This document shows, piece by piece, positions 1 through 11,385 of a stretch of DNA of 64,000 bases. The position numbers and the translations under genes were made by a program. The notes below the pieces were generated by a model. That model saw only the letters and a program-made list of their open reading frames with translations, ran no database searches and had not been told where the DNA came from. Every line of letters begins with the position of its first letter. The first letter of the stretch is position 1. Origin of the DNA: Benincasa hispida (Eukaryota > Streptophyta > Magnoliopsida > Cucurbitales > Cucurbitaceae); NCBI RefSeq assembly GCF_009727055.1, contig NC_052349.1, positions 48,776,085-48,840,084 on the forward strand. Direction: 5' to 3'.

Positions 1-100
1 CAATTGACGCAACTTTCCTTTCTTTTGGCCACAATATCTAAATAAAACAGTATAAATAACTTGTATTTCTACAAGTTATCACACTCCCAAATTTAGATAT
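1..100 (-). mobile_element. Start of a gypsy-type 3' LTR with its polypurine tract (minus strand)
   Basis: Read on the minus strand, a purine-rich stretch AAATTTGGGAG (about 84-96) is followed immediately by TGTGATAACTTG at 83, the TG start expected of an LTR. Just upstream on that strand is a GAGGACAAGC-type phrase, which commonly precedes the polypurine tract of plant Ty3/gypsy elements. Only the first 83 bases of the LTR lie in the window, so the family cannot be confirmed by an LTR pair. Confidence 0.55.
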
Positions 101-129
101 ATGCTTGTCCTCAAGCATATCTTCTACTA

Positions 130-534
130 AGGAACTATTGCTCAATTCTTATCCTAAATTTTGCGTCGATTGGTTGCTTCGAATGCTCTACCTAGGCACA
201 TTACTTAACATCGCAATTTTCTTTCTATCCTTGAAAATTCCTAGCGAAGCCCTACTTTATTCTTCGATTGGTTGCATCATTTATTAGAGACTGCTAATCA
301 TGATGACACCCTTCATTTTGGCTTGTTCCCACGGGTGTCATGCAAACATCCAACTACGGTTGTGTGCCAATATCAACTTTAACTCATGAATTTCAGAGGA
401 GTTGTCTCTTGCATTCTTTTACTTTTCTTTTGCATTTTTCTCTTTTCATATTGCATTGTTCTTTGAAACCCACCTTCATTTTGGCTTGCTCCCATGGGTA
501 TCATGCGAACATCCAACTACGAGCAGGCTTCTTT
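130..534 (-). repeat. Outer part of the left arm of a large inverted repeat (gypsy 3'-end/LTR DNA)
   Basis: This stretch is matched in inverse orientation by about 10,960-11,385. Shared landmarks are GACACCCGTGGGAACA, the phrase CAGTCTCTAATAAATGA and GAAGAATAAAGTAGGG. Inside it, the segment CATTTTGGCTTG...ATCCAACTACG occurs twice, near 316-355 and 477-522, a diverged direct repeat of about 160 bp period. No coding sequence is seen. The arm continues at 6,048 after the inserted solo LTR B. Confidence 0.65.
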
Positions 535-2634
535 TGTCACACCCCGCCCCAGACTACCCTTTGAGCCTGAGAAAGGACGTGACTGCAGTAGTTATCCGTG
601 ACTGCAGTAGTTATCAACCCTTTAGTTGACACTTATTGCCTAATAACTCTTGCGGAAATAACTCTGATACAAATGAACAAATTCAACAAATAACTGATTA
701 AGTAGGCCCATTTTATTTTACAATAATGTAACGTTTATACAACTCCAAGACTTAACTACAAATTACAACAACAATTGTAAAACCCTCCGGAAGTGTAACT
801 ATGGCATGTGGCAGACCTTGACTTTACCAGCACCCTGGAACTACTCACCTTTCGCTATTGAGCGGGGGGGGGGGGGTTGTACAACATAAAATATGGAAAA
901 CATGAGCTATAAAGCCCAGTGAGTGGTGCCTTTAGATAAACCAAAATAACTTTGTCAAGAATATACTCTTTGGGAAGCAATGCGCTAGTCAACAAGAACT
1001 TATTCTCCACAATTCAATATTATTTTCCAGCCAAACTGCTGGACAATCCCAGCTCGATCACTGGTTTAAAAACAATCAACCCAGCTTGACCACTGGTTAT
1101 ATAACATAATAAAAACATCCCCAGTATTTTCACACGTATACTAAGAACAACAAAAATTCTTGTTGGAAACTTTTTCCTGTACCCTATTGTCACACCCCGC
1201 CCCAAACCACCCTCCGAGCCTGGAGAAAGGGCGTGACTGACAGCAGTATTATCAACCCTTTGGTTGACACTTACTGCCTAATAACTCTTGTGAAAATAAC
1301 TCTGATACCAATGAATTAAATTCAACAACCAACTGATTAAGTAGCGCCCATCTTATTATTACAACAATGTGATGTTCTTACAACTCTAGACTTAAATACA
1401 AGTTTACAACAAAAACCAACTGTAAAACCCTCCGAAAGTGTAACTGTGGCACGTGAAGACCTTGACCTTAGCAAACACCCTTGAACTTCTCACCTTTTGC
1501 TACCTTGGGGGGGAGGGTAGGGGTGTATAAGAAACATTTGGGAGAGTGTTAGCTACTAAGACCAGTGAGTGGTTCTTCTAGAATAATAATCACTTTGCAA
1601 ATCATATTTTTTGGAAAATCAATCACATAATTCATTTATTCCAGTATAATTTATGCATGATCTCATGTATATATTCATTCAATTAACATCCTCCAGTTCC
1701 ATTGCTATACGTGGCTATGCTCATATCATGGGACACATTATCAATCATCACAACTTTATGGGAAACTTTCCTATAGCCCACTTTTCCGGCCAATTTGCAC
1801 ATCGACAATTCTATTTCCCGCTAGTCATGCTTAGGTACTTGACTATATTTCCTGCCGGTTAGTCAACGACTATTATTTCCCCATCGACCGAGGCCGACAG
1901 TTATTCCCACCAAGCACCTTTTGTTAAGTGCATATGTTAATTAGTTCGGTATATCTCAGTTTCCATAGCAATTTCACAAAACAATATCATCTGGCAACAA
2001 CAAACATCATAAGCAATGCATTTGGCACTTTACATATGCTTTATCACATATCAACACATAATAAACTAGTAAACACTCAAACACCTGATTGCTTTAGAGC
2101 TTTTCTAGTAGCTCCCTTTCTACCTTGGGTCGTTTTCACCCCTAGAGTCCAGATTCACTTTTCAGATTAGAATTTACTCATGAGTATAATACCTTATTTT
2201 GAAGATACTTCCTTCTACTAAAAATATTTCTAAAATGTCTCAGAAAGCTACGATAAAATCTGGAGCTCAGGACTTCTCGTGGTTTGGCCAGAAATCACAG
2301 AATCTTTCAAGACTGATCCAAGCTGATCCGACAGCCTGACCCTTTTGTCTTCTTTCTATGTTTCCAGCCAGATCTCTTTGAGATTTTTCCTCCGGCAGCC
2401 CTACCCTGAAAACTAAGATTTCATAGCTTTCAGGTGGCTTTTGAAATCCTCCAAACGCGATGAGTTAATAGGAGAACTCCTCGTCCAAAGTTGATGCGTC
2501 CTCTTCAGACCTCACTGTCCAATGCGTCCTCTATGACTAAAGCATGGATTTGGCTCCAACGTAAGGTTTGCTCAATTGTCCCACTCTTTTTACGGTATTT
2601 CTGAATTGTGATCTAAAAATGAAGTCTTTTGGCC

Positions 2635-2644
2635 CTATTTATAG
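2635..2644 (-). promoter_or_regulatory. Probable TATA box of LTR A
   Basis: The minus strand reads CTATAAATAG, a near-consensus plant TATA element, in the middle of the LTR, where a U3/R boundary is expected. The same element is conserved in the sister LTR B at 4821-4830. Confidence 0.5.
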
Positions 2645-2899
2645 ATGTCAAAACCTTCTCCAGAGTTGACACCACCTACTTGGCTGCATGACCAAGTGTC
2701 TCTTCCTTACACCATCAACGCAATCTTGCATCAGCACAACCTAATGTGTCTTCTTCTCCTTTCACCAACGCATGGCCCTTGACTTTGTATGTCTTCTTAT
2801 GCTGCCACCTCTTTTACTTAAGGCTTAAGAATTCTTCCTAACAAGCCACATGTTCGGATGACATCCTCCATGAGTTCATCCTTCATATGCGTCCTCAAA

Positions 2900-3690
2900 C
2901 TCTTGGATGTTCAATGCATATTAGGCTATCAATGCATAGTAGGCTATCAATGCATAGTAGGCCATCAACGCATAGTACATCACCAATGCATCCAACGCGT
3001 CCAACCTAGCTCATCGCATGGCCTTTGTCCAATGTATCCATCGTGCAAGCCATCTCACTACCATCGTAATCCAACTTAGCCATCGTAAGAGCCAGCCATC
3101 ACCAACGCATAGGATGGTCACTCGTCCTCGACGCACAGCTCGCTCGGCATCAACGCATCGTTTGTTTGGCATCGATGCATGGCGCTTGGCATGGGCTCTA
3201 GTCACTAATTCATGGGCATGTAGCATGGGCGCTGGGCAACGATGCATGCGTGCTCGGCTTGCTTGGCAGCGCTTGACGCATGGGCGCTCGACAACGCTCG
3301 GCACATGGGCGCTTGGCTTGCTCGCCAGCACTTGGCAGCATTCAGCAGTGCTCGACGCATGGGCTGGGTACATCGATGCATTCCTGGGTAGTTTGGCCGA
3401 GGTTGCTCAACGCATGGCTGGGCATCGAGCAGCGCTTGGCTTGTTCAACGCATGGCCTGCGCTCTGTGCATGGGCGCTCAACGCATGCCGCATGCCTTGC
3501 CTGTGTCCTTGCCTACCCTTGTGCCATCCAACTCTTCAACGCATCACTTCCATTTTCCTTCCTTCAACCGCATGCCATCCACCAACAACCCTTCCAACGC
3601 ATCAACACAACCTCTTCCAATGCATTGGTTCCTTCCAACGCATCCCACACAACCATCTTCCTTCACCAACGCATACCACACAACATTCTA
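2900..3690. repeat. CAACGCAT-word minisatellite in LTR A
   Basis: Dozens of degenerate copies of an 8-9 base word, CAACGCAT(C/G) and variants such as CGACGCATGGGCGCT and CAATGCATAGTAGG, are scattered at irregular short spacing. Early copies form a tidy tandem (AGGCTATCAATGCATAGT, near 2,920-2,970). It explains the long open frames in all phases here. Confidence 0.75.
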
Positions 3691-4820
3691 TACTTAGCCA
3701 AATTTTCAAAATTTTCCCTTTACCCAAGTAATCTTTTCAAGATCTTATGGCCAATGCATAGCATTGCCTAGTCCAACACTTAGTCAATTTTTCATCAATT
3801 TAAGCTTAACTCAACTACTCAAGGAAAATCTATTCAACACCTAGAAATTTCCTTTACTTCAACATAGATTTTAACTTTTACTTAGTTAATTTCCTTAATC
3901 ACTTGCTTAAGTAAGGAATAATAGAAATCTGGGTTTCACACCTATTATCCCGCCAATGTGCACATCGACTATTTTCCCGCTAGCTATGCTTAGGTAACTT
4001 GACTATATTTCCCACTGGTCGTCACCGACTATCATTTCCCGCCGACCGAAGTGGACTATATTTTCGCGCGAAAGTACCTTTCAAGCATGCTAACTATGTA
4101 TCCTGGGTACAATTTCAGTTTCCCAAAACAAAGATACAAACAATATTCTCAACAAGCAATAGTAATCAGATTAACATAATATCTCTGATCCAATTTAACA
4201 TTATCCCCTATATATATTTACCTATATATAGAAATTATATCAACAATACAACACACAATAACCACTCACCTTGATCGTTTAGGAACCTTTCTCTTTAGAA
4301 GTTCCTTGGTCACCTCGGGCTCCCTTTTGAACCCTACAATCCAGATTCAAAATAAAGCTCAGATTACTTATAGTTCTAGACTTTATCTCGAGATATTTCC
4401 TTGTACAAATATGCTCTAAAATTTCTTAGGAAGATTACCTAAAAATATTAGCACCTAACTCTTCGTGGTTTGGCCGGAAACATAAACAAATCAAGACTGG
4501 CCTAGCTTACCCAACAGCTCGACCCTTCTGTATTTTCCTCATTCTACAGCCTGATTCCTTTGAGCTTCTTCTCCAGAAGCCTCATGATGAAAACTAGACT
4601 CTCATAGCTTTCAGATGGCTTTGAAATCACTCCACACGCACGAGTAAATTGGGAGAACTCCTCGTCCTAAGTTGATACTGTTTTCCAGAATTCATTGTCC
4701 AATGCGTCCTCTTTGAAGATTTATGATCATATGGATTTTGCTCTCAACGCAATATTTACTCAACTTTCCCACTCTTTTAAATGAATTTTTAGTTGTGATC
4801 TAAAAATGAAGTCTTTGGCC

Positions 4821-4830
4821 CTATTTATAG
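4821..4830 (-). promoter_or_regulatory. Probable TATA box of LTR B
   Basis: The minus strand reads CTATAAATAG at the position corresponding to 2635-2644 in LTR A. Conservation between the two diverged copies supports it as the LTR promoter core. Confidence 0.5.
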
Positions 4831-5059
4831 GCGTCCAAACCTTCTCCAAATTCGACATCTTCTACTTGGCTGCATGTCCAAGTGTCTTTTCTTCACACCA
4901 TCAATGCATTCTTACATCAGCGCAAGCCAAAGTGTCTTCTTATCCTTTCACCAACGCATAGCCTTCACCCTTTACACGTCTTCTTATGCCTCCACCTAAT
5001 TTGCTTAAGGTTTAAGAATTCCTCCTAACAAGCCACATGTTCGGATGACGTCCTCCATA

Positions 5060-5780
5060 TGAGCTCATCCTTCATATGCGTCCACTCTTGGATGTTCAAT
5101 GCATAGTCCACTACTCAATGCCTAGCAACCCAACTTAGCCATCGCAAGAGCCAACCATCACCAACGCATAGGATGGCCACTCATCCTCGCTGCATGGCTT
5201 ACTAGGTATCACTGCACGGCTTGTTCGGCATGGGCGCATGGCACTTGGTATAGGCGCTGGCCACCGACGTATGGGCGTGCTGTATAAGCGTTGGCCATCA
5301 CTCGACGCATAGGTGTATTGCATAGGTGCTGGCCATCGGTCGACGCAAGGGCGTACTGCATAGGTGCTGGCCATTTCTCGACGCATGGGCATGCTGCATA
5401 GGTACTGGCCATCGCTCGCTTCGTTCGGTCGACCGCTTGACGCATGTGCGCTTCCATCGATGCATCGCTTGGCACGACAGCTTGGCTCGCTTCGAAGCAT
5501 TGCTGGGCAGGTTGGCCAAGGCACTTCGACGCATGACTGGGCAGTTTGGTCGAGCCTGGTCGACGCATGGCACCCTCCAGCCCTTGTGCCATTCCAATGC
5601 CTCATCCTCGGCTGCCATCCTTCAACGCATCCTTCGATTTTCCTTCCCTCACTAACGCATCCAACGTATCCATCATCCAACACATCCAACGCATCCAACG
5701 CATCCATCATCCAACGCATCCAATGCATCCAATTCATCCATCATCTAATGCATCCAACGCATCCATCATCCTAATGCGTT
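5060..5780. repeat. CAACGCAT-word minisatellite in LTR B
   Basis: This is the same position and word as in LTR A, but with different local expansions. A CGACGCAT-GGGCGTGCTGCATAGG-type unit occupies about 5,260-5,420, and a compact ATCCAACGCATCCATC tandem occupies about 5,655-5,775. The arrays therefore changed independently after the two LTR copies separated. Confidence 0.75.
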
Positions 5781-6047
5781 GGTCTAACTTCTAAGGCATG
5801 CGTCACTCCCATTTCACTTCTCCCCTGGCCCAAATAATCTCTCCAAGATCTTATGGCCAATGCATGCAATGCCTAATTCCAACACTTAGTCAATTTTTCA
5901 TCAATTTAAGCTTAACTCAAAACTACTCAAGGAAAATCTATTCAACACCTAGAAATTTCCTTCACTTCAACATAGGATTTAATTTTTACTTAGTTAATTT
6001 CCTTAACCACCTGCTTAAGTAGGAATAATGGAAATCCGGGTTTCACA

Positions 6048-6580
6048 CCTTTCACAACTTAACTCTTATCAGGTTGGGATTATTTTTGAGGTTTCCCTTG
6101 CACTGACATTGGAGTTTATATGAAAATTTGTTTGTTTGTTTGTTTTTTTTTTGAAATAATGAGCGCATTTTTCTTAATGACCGCATCATTTGATCTCATT
6201 TGCTCAGACCTTCCCTACCCCCAAATTTAGAGGTACGTAAGGTTCTCATTGCGTTATTTGGACAGAATAGACAAACACTTAGACAAAATTTCAAAAAGAA
6301 GGTTTGAGCAGAATTTTGAAGGATAAAAGGTAAAACATTGTTAAGCTACGAATTAACTAAGTGTTAGTCAGAAAATACAAAGTGTGGGAAATGTTCCTAA
6401 GTGTATGCATATTATACATCATGGCAGCGTAATGAATAACGCAAAGTAAAAGATCAAGAATATCACAAAGTTGACAAAGGATGATAAAGAAGAGGCACAG
6501 GCATATAGAGAGAATTGCTACTCAGTTGTATTGAAGATTAACTAAGTATACAAGTAATTACAGATATCGCAATACAAAAC
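6048..6580 (-). repeat. Inner part of the left inverted-repeat arm; gypsy polypurine tract
   Basis: It matches 7,270-7,828 in inverse orientation. Shared blocks include CTTTCACAACT, CTCTTATCAGGTT, the ATGTATAATATG region, and GTGTTAGTCAGAA with its complement. On the minus strand, AAATTTGGGGGTAGGG (about 6,211-6,226) is a classic gypsy polypurine tract. LTR-like sequence follows it at lower coordinates. A TTTG/poly-T run sits near 6,130-6,152. Confidence 0.65.
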
Positions 6581-6599
6581 TTTTGCCTGTACAAAGAAT

Positions 6600-7262
6600 C
6601 AAAGAATTTAATTAAACAATGAATGAAATAAAGATAACAGAATGGCCGCAATAAAAATTAAATTGTAAAATTTATTGAGGAGCAGAAGGTTCTGGAGGAG
6701 GGTTCGGATGTGGTACTTGAGGAGTTTCTTCAAAAATTAGATGTTTCCTGAGATGCAGAGGTATCGTGAGTCCATGAAGATATGCTGTCAGAAAATTGAA
6801 TTACTCATGGTTGCGCTGCTCTAGTTGTCTTTGGTGTAGGTGGATCATATAAGTGTTGCGCTGAATATTGATCAACACCTGCCTTGTCATTGCAGCACTG
6901 CGTTGTAAATCTTCGACTCACTCGATTACCGCATCAATTCTCTGGCCGAAGAAGGCTTGTTCTTGAGAGAAGAGTTCTTGCTATTGGGATAATAGTTGTT
7001 GTTGTTGGGCAAGAAGGGACCGCATATCTGCTAACTCAGCAGCTAAGAAAGCAACGGTGGGTTGTGCCTGCGATGCCTCACCATCGACGTTTTGGGGTTG
7101 GGCAGAAGTGCCTTCACCCAAATCGTGTAGGTCATCAACATGCGACGATGGAAGGGGAAGTTGTGGTGATGATGATGAAGGTGATGATGGGGCTGCTGGG
7201 TATACGGTTGGATAATCTGGGGGAAGGAGAAGATTGGTAAAGTGCTCGGGAAGGGAAGAAGA
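6600..7262 (-). pseudogene. Degenerate C-terminal tail of a gypsy-associated polyprotein (loop of the inverted repeat)
   Basis: This is the single-copy loop between the two inverted arms. On the minus strand it reads as a low-complexity protein tail: a Pro/Ser-rich part, an acidic VDDLHDLGEGTSAQP-like part, then a Gln-rich run after AELADMRSLLAQ. Near 6,672 a Pro-rich ending runs into a stop in another frame. In-frame stops and frame changes are present. Tails of this composition are common at the 3' end of plant gypsy elements that carry a 'putative plant transposon protein' domain, such as the one at 14.4-15.3 kb. That link is inference. The plus-strand open frame over 6,884-7,240 is probably a shadow. 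Confidence 0.35.
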
Positions 7263-7269
7263 AGGTTAC

Positions 7270-7828
7270 AATTTTGTATTGCGTTAATTTTTAATTATTT
7301 GTATACTTTGTTAATATTCAATACAATTGAGTACATATTCACTCCTTTTTGCCTGTGCCTTTTTCTTTATCATTCTTTGACAATAATTGCGATATTCTAA
7401 TCTTTTATTTTTGTGTTCTTCATTGTGTTGCTATGATGTATAATATGTTTATACGTGGAAACATTTCCCATACTTTGTAAATTCTGACTAACACTTAGTT
7501 AATTCTTAGTTAGCAGTACTTTACCTTTTATCTTTCAAAGTTCTGCTCAAACCTTCTTTTTGAAATTTTCTTCTAAGTGTTTATCTAGTCTATCCAAACA
7601 ACGCAATGAGGACCTTGCTCGTCTTTAATTTGAGGATAGGGAAGGTCTGAGCAGATAAGATCAAGAATATGCGATCTTCAAGAAAATGTGTTCATATTTC
7701 CAAAAAAAAATTTTTTTTTTACAAAACTCCAATGTCAGCGCAAGGGAAAACCTAAAAAATGATCCTAACCTGATAAGAGTTTAGTTGTGAAAGGAGCCTG
7801 CTCGTAGTTGGATGTTCGTATGACACCT
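7270..7828 (+). repeat. Right inverted-repeat arm, inner part
   Basis: This is the inverse copy of 6,048-6,580, followed by the part that matches about 495-527 inverted (GCCTGCTCGTAGTTGGATGTTCG). A degenerate polypurine tract (GAGGATAGGGAAGG, about 7,632) is on the plus strand, so the arm is a gypsy 3' end facing right. It ends at the target duplication of solo LTR C. Confidence 0.65.
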
Positions 7829-8769
7829 TGTAAAACCTAAACCCTAATTACTTCAAGTAAGATTAAGTAATGTGATGTCTTCTAATGAGCTAAATGAAGC
7901 CATGCCTTAGGAAGGGTAGAAGAAGGAAGTAAGAAGAAATAGGCTCGTGGGTAGCTAAGTGTAAAAGTAGGACAAAACTCGGCTAGGCTAAGGAAGGTCA
8001 TGCTTGATGGTGGAATGCATAATAAGCATATGAATGAGACCATGCCATCTAATAAGGTGTAATGCTGAAGTAATATTGTGAGTGAAGTTAGAAAAAAGAG
8101 TTTTGCTAAATCCTAGCTTCATCACCAATAGTGGGCCAGGTGGCACAAGGAGGGTTCATACTGGATTTTGGGCGGTAATATAAGCAAGAAGGTCGAATTC
8201 ATTGGGTCGGTTTGGACAAACTACTTGAGCTATTTGTGTAATTTCAGTCGCATTCAAAAGATATGTGTGTCTATTTTCAGTGCTGGGCTGCTGGAAGGAA
8301 AACTCGCTGGAATAAGGCTGAGAGACAAAATAAAGATGAAGGGTTCGTTTCTCGGGTGAATCTAGGCCATCAGTGAATAATTGAAGCTCTAGGACGAATT
8401 ACGAAGCATTTTGAGCTAAACATTTGAGGTAATATTTTTAACTCAGTTATGAACAACTTTGTAGAATGGAACTTTTTAAGATGAGGCCTGGAAATCGAGT
8501 TATATAATTTTGAAGTTTGAACTGGAAATTGTTGAACAAGTAGGCAGCTGCTTGAATTGGGGCCAACGATGAAGTTTTCAATCTCTAGATTAAACTACGA
8601 GAAATTTTGAGCTTAAATTTTAAGGTAATGTTGCTAACTCAATTCTAAACATGTTTGTAGAAGGAAGTTTCGTTAAAAGATGTTTGGATTTTGAGTTATG
8701 AATTTTTAAATTTGTAACAGAGAATTTGTGCATAAGCAGACAGCTGCTTGGGAAGAACAAGCAAACAGA

Positions 8770-9125
8770 TCACCGTGGAGATTATAGCGAGATTTTTTGA
8801 TGAGGATCTCGCTAATGAAGGAAATATTGCTAATTTTGTGATAAGGATCTCTCTCTAGAAGGGAATCTCGCTAGAAATTGGGCTGAATTTCACTAGAAAT
8901 TGGGCTAAGTATCGCTAGTATCGCTGGTAAGGTGAGTATCGTTGGTATCACTGATCTCGCTGGTATCGCTCTAGAGGATCTCGCTGATATTGCTCTAGAG
9001 GATCTCGTTGATCTCGCTCTAGAGGATCTCGCTGGTATCGCTCTAGAGGATCTCGCTGATATCGTCTAGAGGATCTCGCTGATATCGCTCTAAAGGATCT
9101 CGCTATCCTCGCTCATGGGGATCTG
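8770..9125. repeat. GATCTCGCT / TATCGCTCTAGAG minisatellite in LTR C
   Basis: A degenerate tandem of about 22-26 bp built on GATCTCGCTGATATCGCTCTAGAG, best ordered between 8,950 and 9,110. It occupies the region of the LTR where LTRs A and B carry CAACGCAT words. Confidence 0.8.
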
Positions 9126-9584
9126 GCCAGTAAAGTTGTCTTTGTTGATGAAAGTTCCTTTAATAAATGAATTAATTGAGGTATTTTACTAAGAATTCTA
9201 AGTAGTTTAACAAGGAAGTATGTCCTTTCATGCCAAGAGGAGCTAGGAGAGGCGTATAATCCGTTAAGAGTCCAACGAGCTATGAGTGACTATATGATGA
9301 CTTACTGTTTTAATGATTTAGAAACTATGATCTCTTTGAAGATATTTCTCATGCTAAGTGTTTAAATGATGTGCCAAGCAACATATTTGTGAAACTGTTT
9401 CATGCTAAGTAAAGCATGTTTTCCATGGAATTGACATGATTTAGATATGTTATCTTGTCCAAATATTATCGGTATGTTTAAGTAACTCCATTTTTATGAT
9501 GAACCAGTATGATGGATGAACTAGTATGATGATTTGAGCACTAAGCCTTAGTGTTTAACTAAAGGTTTATGACTAGTTATATAC

Positions 9585-9745
9585 GGATACTGAAGGACAA
9601 TGAGAAGGTATCCTTTCAAATAAATGTTTATGACTAGTTATATGACGGATACTCAAGGACAATGAGAAGGTATCCTAAGGATATTGAAGGACAATGAGAA
9701 GGTGTCCTAAGGGTACTAAAGGACAATGAGAAGGTATCCTAGTCA
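9585..9745. repeat. Short tandem of ACTGAAGGACAATGAGAAGGTATCCT
   Basis: Four near-copies of a GGACAATGAGAAGGTATCCT unit occur at about 9,594, 9,657, 9,688 and 9,720. The left two lie in a larger duplicate that includes TTTATGACTAGTTATA. Confidence 0.75.
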
Positions 9746-10959
9746 AGTACCTAAGGTATGACGGTACTCAGTTATAACCACATGCACGTAGGTAATACGA
9801 CGTCGAGGGATTGAGCAAAAGGATTCTCCCCGACTAAGGTTGGCATTGAGGGTTAGATCTAATAGTTCACTCTCAACTAAGGATAAAGGTAGTCATATCT
9901 TCTTCTAGGCTAGAAGGATAATTTAGAAATGCTAATGCTTATGAATGTTTATCAACGTATGATGTTACTAATGTATGAGTTTTTCAAGTATGTTTTCTAT
10001 ATCTAATGCATGCTAATAGTTTTACAAGCTAGTTCAACATGATTTAAGCCAACTTATTTTGCAAAGTATGAAGCATGCATTAGGGTTAAAGCTAAGGTCG
10101 TATGAGGCTTGATGTACTATGCTTTAAATACCTAAGATTGTCAAAGTACATGCGTTGTATTCCTAAATATACTGAAAGGGATACTGAAGGTAGGGAAGGT
10201 ATCCTAAAGAGTTTTCTATGCTATATTTGAGAACTATTCTTTAAATGCTTTTCAAGAACTTGATAGCTTGAGTGAGCTGGATACCAAAGGTAAAGAAGGA
10301 ATCTGAATAAATGTACCTAAGGTGTTGACGGTACATAGAAAACTCCATGAGCACGTAGACAGGTCTGAATGAGAGGCCGAGGTATGGGTCTCTTAGCCGA
10401 TAACAGACGTTGGGAGCTAGAGCAATGTATGCTCGTTCTCAATTGAGGAATAATTATGTTAATGGTGGTTTTAAAGGTTTTATGTACATGTTTGCTTGGT
10501 ATACTCTAGTTTCAGTATTATGTTCTCAAGCTTTCGGTTTTAAGCATGAGATTTATATTTTTATTAAGTCACTCACTGGGCTTCTAGCTCACGTTTTCAA
10601 ATGTTTTTCTTTTTCAGGTAGCGGTCAGTTCCCAAAGGACTATTCTGCTGTTGCTCTGCCACTCAAAGAAACAGGTTGAAGGAAACGTAATTGAAGACCT
10701 ATATTAGTTAGTACACATGTGTCTGTTTAGTGACTAGCTTGATGGGGCTCACTAGGTTGTAATATCCATGTATAAACGATGCTGCGAAATCCTGTAATGT
10801 AAATGTGTTATGTTCTGAGTTAATATGTATGTATTCAGGGTTTGAGTATTACTTAGCAGGTAAGATAGGCAGTAAGTGCCAGTAAAAGGGTTGGTAACTG
10901 CTGCAGTCACCATTCCGTCCAGGTTAGGAGGGTAATCTGGTGCGGGGTGTGACACACTT

Positions 10960-11385
10960 GTAGGAGCAGGCCAAAATGAAGGTGGGTTTCCAAGAACAAC
11001 GCAGGATGAAAATAAATGAAATACAAAGAAAAATAAAAGAATGCAAGAGACAACTCCTTTGAATATCATGAGTTAAAGTTGAGATTGGCACACAACCCTA
11101 GTTGGATGTTCGCATGACACCCGTGGGAACAAACCAAAACAAAGAGTGTAACCATGACCAACAGTCTCTAATAAATGACGCAAAGTTTGACCACCACATA
11201 TAGACATATCAAGTTGTTTTAATAAAGAGGAGATAGACATTCTATTTTAAAGTAGGGCTTTTGTTATATGAACCCCGTGTGAATCTAGAAAAGCATCTTT
11301 GAGCAGAATTTTGTTATATAGAAGAATAAAGTAGGGATTTGTTAAGAATTAGCAAGGATAGAAGAAAATTGCGTTGTTAAGAAAT
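10960..11385 (+). repeat. Right inverted-repeat arm, outer part
   Basis: It matches 130-534 in inverse orientation, including GAGACAACTCCTTTGAAT, the TTGGATGTTCGCATGACACCCGTGGG block and AGAATAAAGTAGGG. Homology stops at about 11,376-11,386, where copia coding sequence begins after an AATGT shared by both. No gene is seen. Confidence 0.65.

Larger units (their letters stand above)
1188..3940 (-). mobile_element. Solo LTR A (gypsy-like, minus), nested in LTR B
   Basis: The element is 2,753 bp. It starts TGTCACACCCCGCCCC on the plus strand and ends GGGTTTCACA, i.e. TGT...ACA termini. The perfect 5-bp target duplication CCTAT lies at 1183-1187 and 3941-3945. Removing the element joins the two halves of LTR B at the position where LTR A itself has the homologous sequence, so the nesting order is clear: A is younger than B. 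There is no coding capacity. The longest open frames, between 3,018 and 3,770, are translations of the CAACGCAT repeat region and are not genes. Confidence 0.9.
535..6047 (-). mobile_element. Solo LTR B (gypsy-like, minus), split by nested solo LTR A
   Basis: LTR B consists of 535-1187 plus 3946-6047, about 2.76 kb in total. On the minus strand it begins TGTGAAACCCGG and ends GGGGCGGGGTGTGACA, so it has TGT...ACA termini. The flanks are TCTTT (530-534) and CCTTT (6048-6052), a 5-bp target duplication with one mismatch. The uninterrupted target sequence, GAGCAGGCTCCTTTCACAAC in one orientation, survives in the right arm of the inverted repeat near 7,780-7,805, which confirms both edges. No internal retroviral-type genes remain, so this is a solo LTR formed by LTR-LTR recombination. 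Most of it resembles LTR A closely enough to align block by block. Confidence 0.85.
7829..10954 (+). mobile_element. Solo LTR C (gypsy-like, plus)
   Basis: The element is 3,126 bp, with termini TGTAAAACC...GGGGTGTGACA. It is the plus-strand relative of LTRs A and B. The target duplication is CACCT (7824-7828) and CACTT (10955-10959), with one mismatch. Removing it restores host sequence matching about 316-350 inverted (TGACACCCGTGGGAACA). The interior includes a GATCTCGCT-type minisatellite, several copies of an AGGACAATGAGAAGGTATCCT phrase (about 9,590-9,740), and a distal AGGCCGAGGTATGGGTCTCTTAG block shared with 63.6-63.7 kb. There are no genes; the open frame at 10,410-10,679 lies in LTR DNA and has no recognisable domain. 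Confidence 0.85.

Noticed and set aside
3011..3771. Overlapping long open frames on both strands, up to 237 codons
   Set aside because: They lie inside solo LTR A and are generated by the CAACGCAT word array; the homologous region in LTR B gives different unrelated frames.
5135..5794. 200-codon minus frame and overlapping plus frames
   Set aside because: Same cause as in LTR A: word-repeat DNA with no codon or motif conservation between the sister LTRs.
10410..10679. 89-codon open frame in solo LTR C
   Set aside because: It sits in LTR DNA shortly before the CA end and has no recognisable domain; the equivalent part of LTR D (63.7-63.9 kb) shows no preserved frame.
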